The notes under the pieces: generated by a model
Database searches by the model: none
What the model was told of the DNA's origin: nothing
What the model saw: only the letters and a program-made list of their open reading frames with translations
Position numbers and translations under genes: made by a program
Shown here: in pieces, positions 36,453 to 46,341 of the stretch
How the letters are laid out: each line of letters begins with the position of its first letter
Position numbering within the stretch: position 1 is the stretch's first letter
Assembly: GCA_030512295.1 (NCBI GenBank)
Contig: JAULSR010000001.1
Coordinates: 372,001 to 436,000, forward strand
Direction: 5' to 3'
Origin: Bombardia bombarda
Taxonomy: Eukaryota; Ascomycota; Sordariomycetes; Sordariales; Lasiosphaeriaceae
Length of the DNA stretch: 64,000 nucleotides

Positions 36453-37553
36453 TCAGTCAGCCCACGGACCCTGAGACTGATGAGATGGCTCAACTCGCGG
36501 ACCCGTACTGCCATAACCATTCGTGCCTCGCCTACTCGCACCATCCCGATCCATGTACGCATCATGTCCACCAGACTCCTCACCATTCTCCTCCTCCTCC
36601 TCTTCCACCACCGGTGCTCCAAGCAACGGCCTCGCCCTCGCATCCCCTCTACCCCCATCTCCACCTCTCGGCGTGAAAATACCTCCCCCCTCAAACAACC
36701 TCCTCCAAACCCCACCACCTCTCGCAGAACCAGAAGAAGAAGACGAAGACCCAAACATCCTCACAACCAACAACCCCACAACCTGCATGACCACCACCGC
36801 CACCACAACCCCAAAATCCCCTCCCGCGGCCCCCTTCATCGCCCGCTCCCACGGCACCGCACACGCCTCCGTCCGTCCATATCTCGTCGCGCAGTCGACC
36901 TGCTCGCCGGGGTTGCTGCCCTGCGGGAACGGCCAGGCCATGTGTTTGACGGAGCGAAACCCGCAGCAGTCGAGGGCGTCCTGGATGCGGCGGATGGCGG
37001 TGGCGTCGTGGCTCTGCCAGAGGGCGGACCAGCGGCGCTCGAGGAGGCAGGCGCGGATGGGCGAGGGGAGGAGGTCGGAGAGAAAGAGGGTCGCGAGGAT
37101 GGTGGTTAGGATGAGCTGGAGGGCTTGGAGGGTTGCGGGGAGGAGGGGGAGGCGCTGGAGGGCGGTGGTGGTGGTGGCGCTTCCTGTGGAGGAGGTTTGT
37201 TTGATTTGGTGGTGGGTGGCTGCTGCGGCTAGGTAGGGGAGGGAGATGGCGTTGGCGGTGGCGATGAGAGGGAGGAGGATGGTTAGGATTGTGAGGGCGG
37301 GCGCGATCGGGAGGGAGAGGGTTGTCGTGTTGATGTGCTCGTAGCTAAGGTACTCGGGGTTGTGATTGTTAGTACTTTGACTTTTGGCTGGGAATTCCAG
37401 TGGTGGTTGGGTATGTTGGATGGAAGGTGCGTACATTGCGATGCCGACGAGGGCAGTCACCATCTACGAATCAGTTAGCGGCGATCAGTAGTACCAGTCT
37501 GTAATCATCTGATGGCGTACCAGAGGATATAGCAGAAGCCACGAGGACGCCAT
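36453..37553 (-). CDS. Tetraspanin-like four-helix membrane protein
   Basis: Two exons, 37553..37521 and 37463..36453, giving 347 aa. The 33-nt first exon encodes MASSWLLLYPL, which with the start of exon 2 (MVTALVGIAMYA) makes the first membrane helix. Further helices are at about 60-92 (PIAPALTILTILLPLIATANAI), 118-142 (LQALQLILTTILATLFLSDLL) and 226-248 (VVVAVVVMQVVGLLVVRMF). The large extracellular loop between helices 3 and 4 carries the tetraspanin CCG motif (DALDCCGF, Cys177-Cys178) and further cysteines (VDCATRYG, EACAVPW). The cytosolic tail is Gly/Ser/Glu-rich and disordered. The family organises membrane microdomains; in plant-pathogenic fungi one member (Pls1) is needed for appressoria, but this protein is not clearly that one. 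Confidence 0.8.
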
Positions 37554-38292
37554 GGTCGCTGGTAGTAGGTGGGTGCTCTGTTAAAACTTTTGGTAAAGAG
37601 GAGCGGGAAGGAGTGAGTATTAAGAGAAATGACTCGGCTCCTTAAAAGAGCCCAGTCTTGCGTTTTTGTGCAGTCAGTCTGGGTGAGGCCTACCACGAGC
37701 CCCTCAACTCGTCGATAACCGACGCGACGTATGCCAATCAGCAACTCATCCAGTCGGGCCCACCAATGATAACGGGAATCGTGCGGGATGTTCTCAGTCG
37801 CTACATGGTATCAAAAGAAACATGTCGCTGCATGTGAGCTGCATGAGGTAATCGTGGTTGTGGTTCAAAGAAAATCGACCACACAAACACTTGTATATGC
37901 CACTCTTATGAAATAATAGTCGTTCATGTAAACAAGTACATACTTGTAATCATACAGAAAGAATTATTGGATTGACCCTGACCCGATTTGAACCTTTGAG
38001 CAATGTTAGTGATTTGTAGATCAGACTGTCGGATTTACGATCAATCAGAGGCATACAGCCGTCAGGCTGTGACGGCTGTGATTGGTCGACAGGATGCAAA
38101 ACAGTGGGGATTGGTCACGTGTCCCAGGAACCCCTCCAAAACCACCCACTTCCTGTCCCCGTAGTTCGTGATCCTTTTATATAGACAAGCAGATCAATAC
38201 AACAACAACAACCCCCAACCACCCCGTTCCCTACAGTTACTATAGTGACTCGTACGAATGACCTTGTCATTCCAACACAGACATGTTTTATA
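37554..38292. other. 0.7 kb intergenic region
   Basis: Holds the promoter of the tetraspanin-like gene on the left and, at 38056..38078, a perfect 9-bp inverted repeat. A T-arm-like segment near 37973..37992 is discussed among the rejected items. No gene. Confidence 0.5.
38056..38078. repeat. Perfect hairpin CAGCCGTCA / TGACGGCTG
   Basis: 9-bp arms with a 5-nt loop (GGCTG). No T-run follows, so it is not an obvious terminator. A dyad binding site is possible. Confidence 0.75.
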
Positions 38293-38293
38293 A

Positions 38294-38365
38294 TGACTGG
38301 GAGCGTATACGTACGGATAACCTTTCGATCTGGAGTCGAACGCGCTACCGTTGCGCCACAAGGCC
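38294..38365 (-). pseudogene. tRNA-Trp(CCA)-like sequence with degenerate 3' half
   Basis: The 5' half is fully tRNA-like: a 7-nt acceptor strand GGCCTTG, T8-G9, D-stem GCGC/GCGC around AACGGTA, then an anticodon stem TTCGA/TCGAA with loop CTCCAGA (anticodon CCA). After the variable loop AGGTT the sequence no longer folds. The T-loop reads TACGTAT instead of a TTCRANY form, the two T-stem strands do not pair, and the 3' acceptor strand CCCAGTC pairs poorly with GGCCTTG. No run of four T follows. An octamer CAAGGTCA, which would pair with the acceptor, lies 28 nt further on (38259..38266, minus strand). I read it as a decayed gene, though a rearranged gene is possible. Confidence 0.6.
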
Positions 38366-38634
38366 TTCTCTACCGATGTTGAAAGCCAGCAGTAGGATTG
38401 CTGTTCACATTGGGGTTGGGTATTCGTCGAATGGGAGTGGATATCAAGACATGACCTTTGTGGGGATGTGGCCTTAGCACCTAAAGTACTTACCGAGGTA
38501 CTTAGAAGGCGAATACAGACGAAGCATTAATATAAGCGAAGTAAAAAAGCATACTCATGACAATACATCGTAAGAAGGTAATTTCTAAGATCGGTTGTGC
38601 TGAAAGGAAATTGAAAACGTAAGATGTATGGAAC

Positions 38635-38639
38635 AAAAA
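38635..38639 (-). terminator. RNA polymerase III terminator of tRNA-Gly
   Basis: A run of five T on the minus strand starting 10 nt after the tRNA 3' end. Confidence 0.8.
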
Positions 38640-38648
38640 GCAAGAGTT

Positions 38649-38719
38649 TGCATCAGCCGTGAATCGAACACGGGGCCCATCGATGGCAACGATGGATTTT
38701 ACCACTAAACCACTGATGC
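38649..38719 (-). tRNA. tRNA-Gly (anticodon GCC)
   Basis: 71 nt without intron. Acceptor stem GCATCAG/CTGATGC pairs fully, with discriminator A. The anticodon stem is CATCG/CGATG around loop TTGCCAT, giving anticodon GCC. The T-arm CCGTG-TTCGATT-CACGG is perfect. The D-arm (TGGTTTAGTGGTA) is the A-box and the T-arm the B-box. CCA is not encoded, as usual in eukaryotes. Confidence 0.96.
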
Positions 38720-39049
38720 TATCTATGATTGGTCATGACTTAATGGCAACCAAGCTACTGTATGACCCCATCACGGTGGCACGAATCATCAGAGAAAAGT
38801 GGAACGATGAAATCAGGGTGCAATGTCATCGAATGTATATCAATTGCATTCATAAAGTACCGATATACAATTATAGTAATACGTAGGTAGGCACTATTCT
38901 AGACGCCAGGCGTTATCGTCTAGCCGATTCAAACCACGCATGCTACAAACAACCCCCCAACACCTCCGAGAAAGCTATCTCGAATACTGACTAAAAAGCA
39001 AGACCTCCTAACTAACCAACCAACCACAACTGCATATAGCCTCTGGCGT
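38720..39049. other. Short intergenic region
   Basis: 330 bp between the tRNA-Gly 5' side and the 3' end of the bromodomain gene. Nothing recognisable. Confidence 0.5.
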
Positions 39050-40822
39050 CTAGCCTCTGGCCGTCCGACGCCTCTTGACTGTATTTCCAACAGTTTCTGC
39101 CTCCGTGGCCGTCTGCTCATCCGCATCCTCCATCACAGACCCGGCTTCGTCCCGGGAGAAGGGCAACTCACCCTGACCACCTGCAACGCTGGCCGCTCGG
39201 GTGCTGGTGCCGGTCGCAGGCCCTGGCCGGTTGCCGCGCTGTATCTCAGCAGAGCGCAGCTCACTAAGCAGCTTCTCCGCCTTAACAGCCATGGCACGCG
39301 TGTCCCTGACCACTCCAAACTCGTCCACCTTATAGCCGACTATGTTCTCTTGACCCGCGCCGTCTTGCCCATCCCCGAGCGTCTCATTAACAGGCTGCAC
39401 AAAACTCGACCCCGGCCCATGAAAATAGTCAGGATTGTACATGACGGCATTCGCAAACATGTGCGCAAGTGCGCGCTCAAGCTGGCCGCTGTTTATGATG
39501 CCCTTAGGTGGCGTGAGCTCTTCGGTGAATGGCAGACGTACACTGCTGGTCCCTGGATCACCACCGGGAAGGGCAGCAGCCCCCTGAGCTGCTGCCCTGT
39601 TCCCATGGTTTAGGGCTGCGCGAATGCTTTTAAGATCCTGGGGCTCGAGAATGACTCTGTGGTATCCTGGCGCATCTCTCTCACGGATGGGTGCCGCAAA
39701 CATATTCGCAGATCGGTGATGAATAATCTGCTCCATGGCAGACCCGCTGACCTTATTGAAAGATCGAGTCCACATAACCCCGGTCGGTTCCGAGGTTTGA
39801 CTTTGTGCGATGAGCGGCACTTGACCTTCCATTGGGATTTGTGCGGGAGTTGGGGTTGAGGACTCCTCCCTTTTGCGCTTGGCTCGTCGTCTACCCTGGC
39901 GTTTCCCAGAGACGCTTTCGTCTGCCGTTGTGTCACCTGTCTCAGTTGGGGCTCGTGGTGTCATCACTTCATCCTTGACCTTTGTAGGCTCAGATTCTAC
40001 AACTGGCTGTGGCTCTTCTGCGACGGGCGGGCTCGGCACTTTAGCTGCCTGCGGCGGCGGCGGAGTTGCAATCACCTCCTGGGGTCGCGGAAGACGCGGC
40101 CGACCAGCTTTACGTTTTGTGGGAGGGGTCTCTATGGACTGTAATGGTATTGTCGGTACTTGCACCAGAGCCTGGACTGGCGATCGTGCAGGAGTCTCCA
40201 CCGAGGCCTGTACTGGGGCTTGCAAAGTTGTCGCCTGACCTGGCGCCCGTACCGGCAATTCAACTGGCGACTTGACCGGTGACTTAACCGGCGATTTGAT
40301 TGGTGACTTGACTGGAGACTTGACTGGAGACTTGATTGGCGATTTAGCTGACGATTTGCTAGGCTCCTTGATTGCCACTTTGACTGGCGTCTGTACTGGA
40401 GTCTGTACAGGTATCTGTACTGACGCTTGTCCTGACGCTTGCCCTGACGCTTGCCTTGGCGCTTGTCCTGATGTCTGTTCTGATAGTGAGAAAGGTATTG
40501 CTTTCTTAGACTCTTCCTGAGGTTGGGGTAGAGCTGACTGCGGTACAGGCACTACAGGCACTACAGGCACTACAGGCAACGCAGGCGGTGGAGGTGCAGA
40601 GTGAGGCAAGACAGGGCTCAAAGGCTCAAAGACCGGAGGACCCTCTGTCTCAGGACGCCGCTCAGGGCTCGCTTTAGGTGTAGATGGTGTAGTCGTTGTC
40701 AAATATTTTGTGCCGGTACCAATAACTTTCTTTTTGGTCGAAAACATAATAGGCGTCTGGGGATCTGAGGTTATAGGGCTGAATCTGGCCGATGATATCG
40801 GCGTTGGGGTGCTCATTACCCG

Positions 40823-40858
<36 letters not shown>

Positions 40859-42892
40859 TCTGTCAGGAATTGCAGATCGCGGCGGTTGATAAGGAGAGTT
40901 GTAGACTCTCTGGGCCTCGAGTTGAGTATGAGTCGGGGAAGGAGACATGGCTGGTGCCCCTAGCTGGCCATATGGTGATGGAGGCTGTAGATTTTGAATT
41001 GGTGGTAGCTGTTGCAGAGGTTGCTGCAACGGGTGTTGGGGCGGAGCGAGTCCATGATTGGGTCTGGGAGGGATTGGAGCAGGAGAAGGGACCGGAGACG
41101 GAGCTGCAGAATTCCGTATCTGAGACGGATGAGGGTAATTTTGGTATGGCGATGGATGTTGATAATGGGGCTGGTTGACACGACTTGACGCAGTATTGGG
41201 AGCCAAGGGCTGCCTGTTATGTGCCGGACCACCACTGGATGTCAACACTGGTCTAGCCGGTGCGGGTTGCAAAGGAGCGGCATATGGAGCGGCATATGGA
41301 GCGGCATATGAAGCGTGGCCAACAGCTTGCGGAGGTATTAAGACAGGAGGAAGCTGTGGCTTGCTGGATTGTGGCTGCAGAGGCCGTGGGCTAGGATGGG
41401 GAACATGCTGCGGAGCAATCCGTTGGTGTTGCAGGGGTTGCACAAGTGGCAGAGGTTGAGAGGGTTGTATAGTCTGCTGACTGGGCTGCTGCTGTTGGTT
41501 TGCGTATGGTACCTGGCGGAGAGGGTGCGTATTTGGTTGATAGGGCGGTTCCCATTTCAACGGGGCTGCCTGACTGGCTGATTGACTAGCTGCCTGGCCG
41601 ACTGCGTGGCCAGCTACCTGACCGGCCACCTGACTGGTTGTCTGATTGGCTACCTGACTGGTTGTCTGATTGGCTACCTGAATAGGCTGCACAGGATGTA
41701 CATGATGTACATTCTGAATAGTAGCAGCGGCAGGGACAGGAGGAGGCTGTATTGGCCTTGGTCCTTCCGGTTTTGGTCCTTCTGGTCTCGGGACTTCAGA
41801 TCTTGGCCCCTCTGGCCTTTGCAGACCATCCTGTAAAGCTTGAGGTACAGACGGTTGCTGTGGTGGCGTGTGCAGCGAAGGCAATCCTTGGGGTGGCTGA
41901 AGAACATGAGGAGTCCCGTTTGCTGGCCTTGGGGTTTCCTCGGGTTTGACAGTAGAAACAGGGGGGCCGTTTTGCTGCCTCAGGGGTTGCGGATGGCCAA
42001 GGTGTGATGGAAAGGACGAGCCATTCGCATGACTTGGAGTAGAAGCTGGGGCCAAAGCAGGGGCGGGAGCTGAGGTTGTGACCGAGATCGGAGTCACGCT
42101 AACAGTTCCCGCTGGAAGAGCTTGCGTTGGTGGTGCTGGACCATTCCTGGCATCCGGAGACAGTAGGACGTGCGGTAGCACTGCTGGCGTGATTGTAGGC
42201 GGTATTGGCAACCCAGACTGAGGCGGTACTTGACTAGGTATTGGATATGGTCTTGGGGATGGGAGCTGGGATGGAGTCTGTGATGATGGCTGTATTGGTA
42301 GCGGGACTGGAGCTCTTAGAGAAGGACTAGAACCGTTAGGCAGCCTTGTTTCGCGTTTGATAGCGGCATCCTGGGTACCGTTCGGGTTGTGCTGTCTGCG
42401 CTCTTCAACGATTTGCTTGTCCCGATTTGATGATTCCTCCGATTGCAGCTGGACAATCTCGCCCTGCACTTGGTCGTACTTATTCTCGAGCTGCTGGATT
42501 TCTTGGACTGCGTGGGCGATGTAGGCATTCTGCAGTTTGAGATGGACCAACTCAATTTTGTCGACATGCTGGCGCGCATCCTTTAGAGTTGGCAGCGGGG
42601 GCGACTGGAGCTTGCGCTTCTTGGATGCAGGCGAAAGTGGTCCATCTCCATCAGATCTTGGTTGTGCATCGGCCTCAGACTTCAGCTCCTCCCACAACAG
42701 GTGCAGGAAGTGCTCTTGCAGAGCGTCGGGGCTCAGTCTTGAAGCATCGTATGTTGATGCATACTTGATTAGATCGTTGTTCTGGAGGGCTTCCGAGATG
42801 CGGGCAAAGGCCGAGAGGTCGAGGCCGTTAAGGGCTATTCCGCGGAACAAGAGTAGAGTCTCGAGGGGGGTGTAGGCCGTCGTAGTATTCAT
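39050..42892 (-). CDS. Bromodomain protein, BRD8/Bdc1-like (probable NuA4 subunit)
   Basis: One exon of 1280 aa. The N-terminus (TPLETLLLFRGIALNGLDLSAFARISEAL) resembles the SANT-like start of BRD8, followed by a Lys/Arg-rich patch (KKRKLQSPPLPTLKDAR) and a coiled coil at about 110-155 (VHLKLQNAYIAHAVQEIQQLENKYDQVQGE). The middle 800 residues are Pro/Gln/Ser-rich and disordered, with internal repeats. The C-terminal part is a bromodomain: MWTRSFNKVSGSAMEQI, ANMFAAPIRERDAPGYHRVI, DLKSIRAALNHG, and, after a loop, QLERALAHMFANAVMYNPD with the acetyl-lysine Asn. Animal BRD8 and fission-yeast Bdc1 belong to the NuA4 acetyltransferase, so a chromatin role is expected. The start at 42892 is the first ATG in the frame. 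Confidence 0.8.
40255..40345 (-). repeat. In-frame (Lys-Ser-Pro-Val/Ile) minisatellite
   Basis: Within the bromodomain gene. A 12-nt unit coding KSPV or KSPI repeats about eight times. Flanking segments (QTPVQTPV, GQASGQAS) repeat on related units, up to about 40460. SP motifs of this kind are possible CDK/MAPK sites. Confidence 0.85.
40824..40855 (-). repeat. CAG/CAA run coding polyglutamine
   Basis: About ten consecutive Gln codons (mostly CAG) in the disordered middle of the bromodomain protein. Confidence 0.9.
41276..41311 (-). repeat. 12-nt tandem repeat coding YAAP
   Basis: Three copies of a GGAGCGGCATAT-like unit (plus strand), coding Tyr-Ala-Ala-Pro, in the same gene. Confidence 0.85.
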
Positions 42893-45392
42893 GCCCCGAA
42901 ATCCACCTCGCCAGAGACCGAGGGGACTGTCGCGCCTCTGTAGAAGATGAATCGGCGCCACGATCTGCGGGTCGGGTTAGCCAGGCCCGGGGGAAGGGGG
43001 GGGGGGGGGGGGGGGGATGATGGGAAGAAACAAGACAGCGACGGTCGCGGTTGGTTGCGCCGATTGACGATTGAGCCACCACGACCACGCGCACACACCG
43101 TCGCGTCGTCATGTTGCCAACACGTACCGGCAGCCTGAGCCCAACACTCGCGACAATTCGGGATCAAGTATAACCGACTCAAGAGGCGGCATGTGACAGT
43201 TTAGGCCTCTTTTCAAATGGCGCTGATTGCCCTGGTGCTGGTCGGAATGAAAAATTTCGGTCGCGAGGGTCGGAAATCACGTGAGAGAGCAGACGTTCCG
43301 GCTTGTTGCGGGTGAGTCGGGTGGTTTGTGTGTCTGGTTTTGGTGTCTCTTGTGATCGCCGAGGGGTCTTGTGAGTTGGGGTTCGCTGTGTAGGTAGGTT
43401 GCATTGCTTAGACTGTGAATGCGGCGGACAGAGCGAGCAGATGGAATTGGCAGCCAGTGAGTGGTGCTCAGCGGTGCTTTGGGCGGGCACAGAGGCTAAG
43501 TTGGCAAATTATCCGCTGGGTTTGGTCAGTGACACGTGCACTTGCGATGATGTAAGCAAAGCAAGGTATTACCTTATCTTATCTAGGTACCTAAAGTACA
43601 GTCTCTCGGATCTATGTTGTTCAGCTTCTGGTGTTGGCTTCAAATGTTGGCTTCAATTTAGTTTGATGCAGGTGCATTATTCCAAGTCTTCGATCTTGAA
43701 TTTGACATTGCCATGGGGCTGTCTCCCGACCACTCTAGGTGCATTATTGAATGGGCTCTAATGGGCTCTAATGCCTTTTGCCAGCCATGTACTTCTGTTT
43801 TCTACATCAACATTTCAAGTTCACAATTGCCCCCCCGGTCAAGCTCTGGAGCGAGACGCTCAGTCTTGAGGGAGAGCCTGGTAGTAAGATGGAAGCATAC
43901 TAAAATCTAGGATCAGTATATGAGCACTTCAAGGCGCACCCTCCTATCGCTAACAGATTTTACCTGACATAATTCATTCAGCCTCAAATAGATGATGTGG
44001 GCGGGCGGGCGGCTGCAACAGACGCGTGATACAAGACACAAGCCCATCATTCATGTTTCGTGGCCCGGTGGACTGTTGACGGTTGACGACGTCTGACGGT
44101 TTGGCAGTTGCCGACGGGCCCTTGTCTCACCGTCCTTGGTCATCCCCCGCGACCATGAGGACTTTTGAAGACCAAAAGTCTCCGCCGTGGGCTCCTCAGT
44201 CCTGCGGCTCGGTCCATCGAACTCGGGCCTGCACCCTGGGAATGGCCCCGGAGCACCCCGCTGTTACCGCCAAATGAAAAAGGTGAAAAGGGTCCGGAAA
44301 GCGCTCAGCTAGCTTCTTAGGTGGTGGGTACTCATCATTCGAGGAGGATCACAAAGACGAGACTGGCTCGACTGGATAAATAGATGGAGTGGACATCGTG
44401 GCCCGGTCATGCAGGCACGAATTTCAGAGCAGGGGCTTCATGCGTAGCACGATTTGCAGCCGCCAGTACGATCCCTCATGCAAATCCAATCTCAGATACA
44501 CAGCGCAGTGGAATGGAGATTTGGATCATCCAAGGGGATGGATTAATCTTGGCAAATCGACGTTCCCTTAAATAAATCCGAGAAAGGGGGGGCTGCGGGG
44601 CAACCACTCAGGGGGTTCAGGTTGCAAGTGTGTGACTTGTGTCCCTGCCTGGTGCAGGTTTGCGGACATTATTTGCCGTGTGCACAACGACAAATCTGTG
44701 AACAAGTATTCGTATTTCCGTGCACAACTAGGTACACGTTTCTCGTTTCTATCTTCCGGCCATTATTAGGCACATAGTCAGAAAAGTCTAAGTTCTCTAG
44801 TTTGAGGAGGTTGATTCCTCGTGACGTGACCGCGCGTCGTGTATGGGGATAGAGAATGGGGGTTGAAATGGGAGCGCTTCCATTCCTGCCTGGTTGAGAC
44901 GGGCGACCAATTCCGCATGCCTGCATGAGATCAAAGCACCCCCCTACTTTTAGTGCAGATGGACGTGCATGAGGCGCCACGACTGCATGAGCTCCCCGAT
45001 CACCCGCTAAAACCCCCCTTTGTGCCCCTCAAGTACTGTCTGCACATAGCTACACATACCTCGAGGCTTTCTTGTCAGGCTGTCACTGGGCTGTCACTCG
45101 GCCTGTCAGGAGGTGTCACCCGAAGCAGCTTGCCGTTAGCGGCCTGGCTGGCAGCTGCGTGGGCCCTGGGGCAGGGTGACAAGGTACCCACTAGCTTGGG
45201 GCCTAGCTTGATTGACTTAATAGCATTTGATCAGCCCGCAACCCTCCCGACCGTCAACCATCGGCCAACTATACCTCTAACTTGCTATTCCGTTCCACTG
45301 TCCTCGCAAACCATCCTCGAGCCATCCCGTCCTCTCCGTCCTCCACCAACAAAGCTTAGCACGCCTCTTCGCCAACGGCCACTTCCGCAAAA
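42893..45392. other. 2.5 kb divergent intergenic region
   Basis: Holds the promoters of the bromodomain gene (-) and the small coiled-coil gene (+). A G21 run lies at 42996..43016, and a perfect 10-bp palindrome TAGGTACCTA at 43584..43593. CT-rich sequence precedes 45393. Open frames up to 147 codons are present, without domains. No RNA gene seen. Confidence 0.55.
42996..43016. repeat. Homopolymer run of 21 G
   Basis: An uninterrupted run of G on the plus strand, about 105 bp upstream of the bromodomain-gene start codon. It reads C21 in that gene's leader or promoter. Confidence 0.9.
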
Positions 45393-46341
45393 ATGAACAT
45401 GACAGACGAGGAACTCGACCGCGACTGGAAGCCAAATGGCCGCCGCCCCCAATCGTGCGTCTATCTCCCAACCGAGGGATAATGGCTGATGGCCCCCATC
45501 CACGACCGCAATGCACTCAAAATGCCATGCAGCACTGAACGCTGACGTCAACTCATCCATGACAGAACAATTGCCCGCTCCTTTTCGGCCGAGCTGGTCG
45601 ACATCTTTCGCATCGAGAATAGTATCGCAGACCTGGACGAGAAGGTCAATAAGCGGTCAGTCGCCAACCAGACTTGCTCAATGCCTTTGTGGCATGATTT
45701 GAACCCGAGGTCACACGGAGCACAGGGAGACAGAGAGCAGTGACTGACTTACCTGTCTTGACTACAGAAAGCAGCAAATAAACACACACACTTCGGAGCT
45801 CGAGGCTCTTGAGGCACGTATCCGCGAAATGGAAGAGCGGCTGAAGGGTCAGAAGCCCGTCACCGACGCCATCAACCAGAACGAAAGATCAAGCGCCAGC
45901 CCGCGGACGCAGCGAGCGCCCGTTGGAAGTGCATTAGACAACCCGAACGCGCCGCCACCCCTACCTGCCAAAGACTACCCAGCTGGACAGAATAGGGGGC
46001 AGCAGCAGCAGCAGCAGCACAAGTACGGAGGCAGCCGGCCAGGCACGGCGAGACAAAGCCAACACGCCGTCCCGGGAGCTCTCCCGCCAACGCCTGTAGG
46101 CAGCGAAGGTGAATGCCAGCCTGTTACCCGCCCCCGAGTTCCCAGGCCGCCAGCGCCGCCAGCACAACCTTGCCCAGGCGGACCCACCATCTCCTCCTCC
46201 CCCACCACTACCACTTCTGCACGAGTCAAAGGCACTTCCGAAGATGATTCAGAATCCATAAACTCAATGTCCGAGAGCGCGAGTTTTGCTGACTACGTGA
46301 TTGTGACGCGGACAGACGGCGACGGCGAGCAGGATGTCTAA
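45393..46341 (+). CDS. Small coiled-coil protein with Pro-rich tail, unknown function
   Basis: Three exons, 45393..45454, 45566..45655 and 45768..46341, giving 241 aa. The conserved part is at the N-terminus: MTDEELDRDWKPNGRRPQS, then TIARSFSAELVDIFRIENSIADLDEKVNKR and a coiled coil with KQQINTHTSELEALEARIREMEERL. The remainder is disordered: a Pro-rich stretch (NAPPPLPAKDYP, possible SH3 ligand), a CAG-coded Gln run at about 46002, and a Ser/Asp-rich C-terminus ending SFADYVIVTRTDGDGEQDV. I do not recognise the family. The second ATG (codon 3) is an equally good start. The second donor is GTCAGT. Confidence 0.7.

Noticed and set aside
36363..37236. Plus-strand frames of about 240 codons across the tetraspanin-like gene
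   Set aside because: The minus strand has membrane helices and the CCG motif; the plus frames are Arg/Pro-rich noise.
37973..38046. Minus-strand segment with a T-arm-like GGTTCAAATC and an anticodon-arm-like TGATCTACAAATCA
   Set aside because: Stems do not pair as a cloverleaf; at best a very old tRNA relic.
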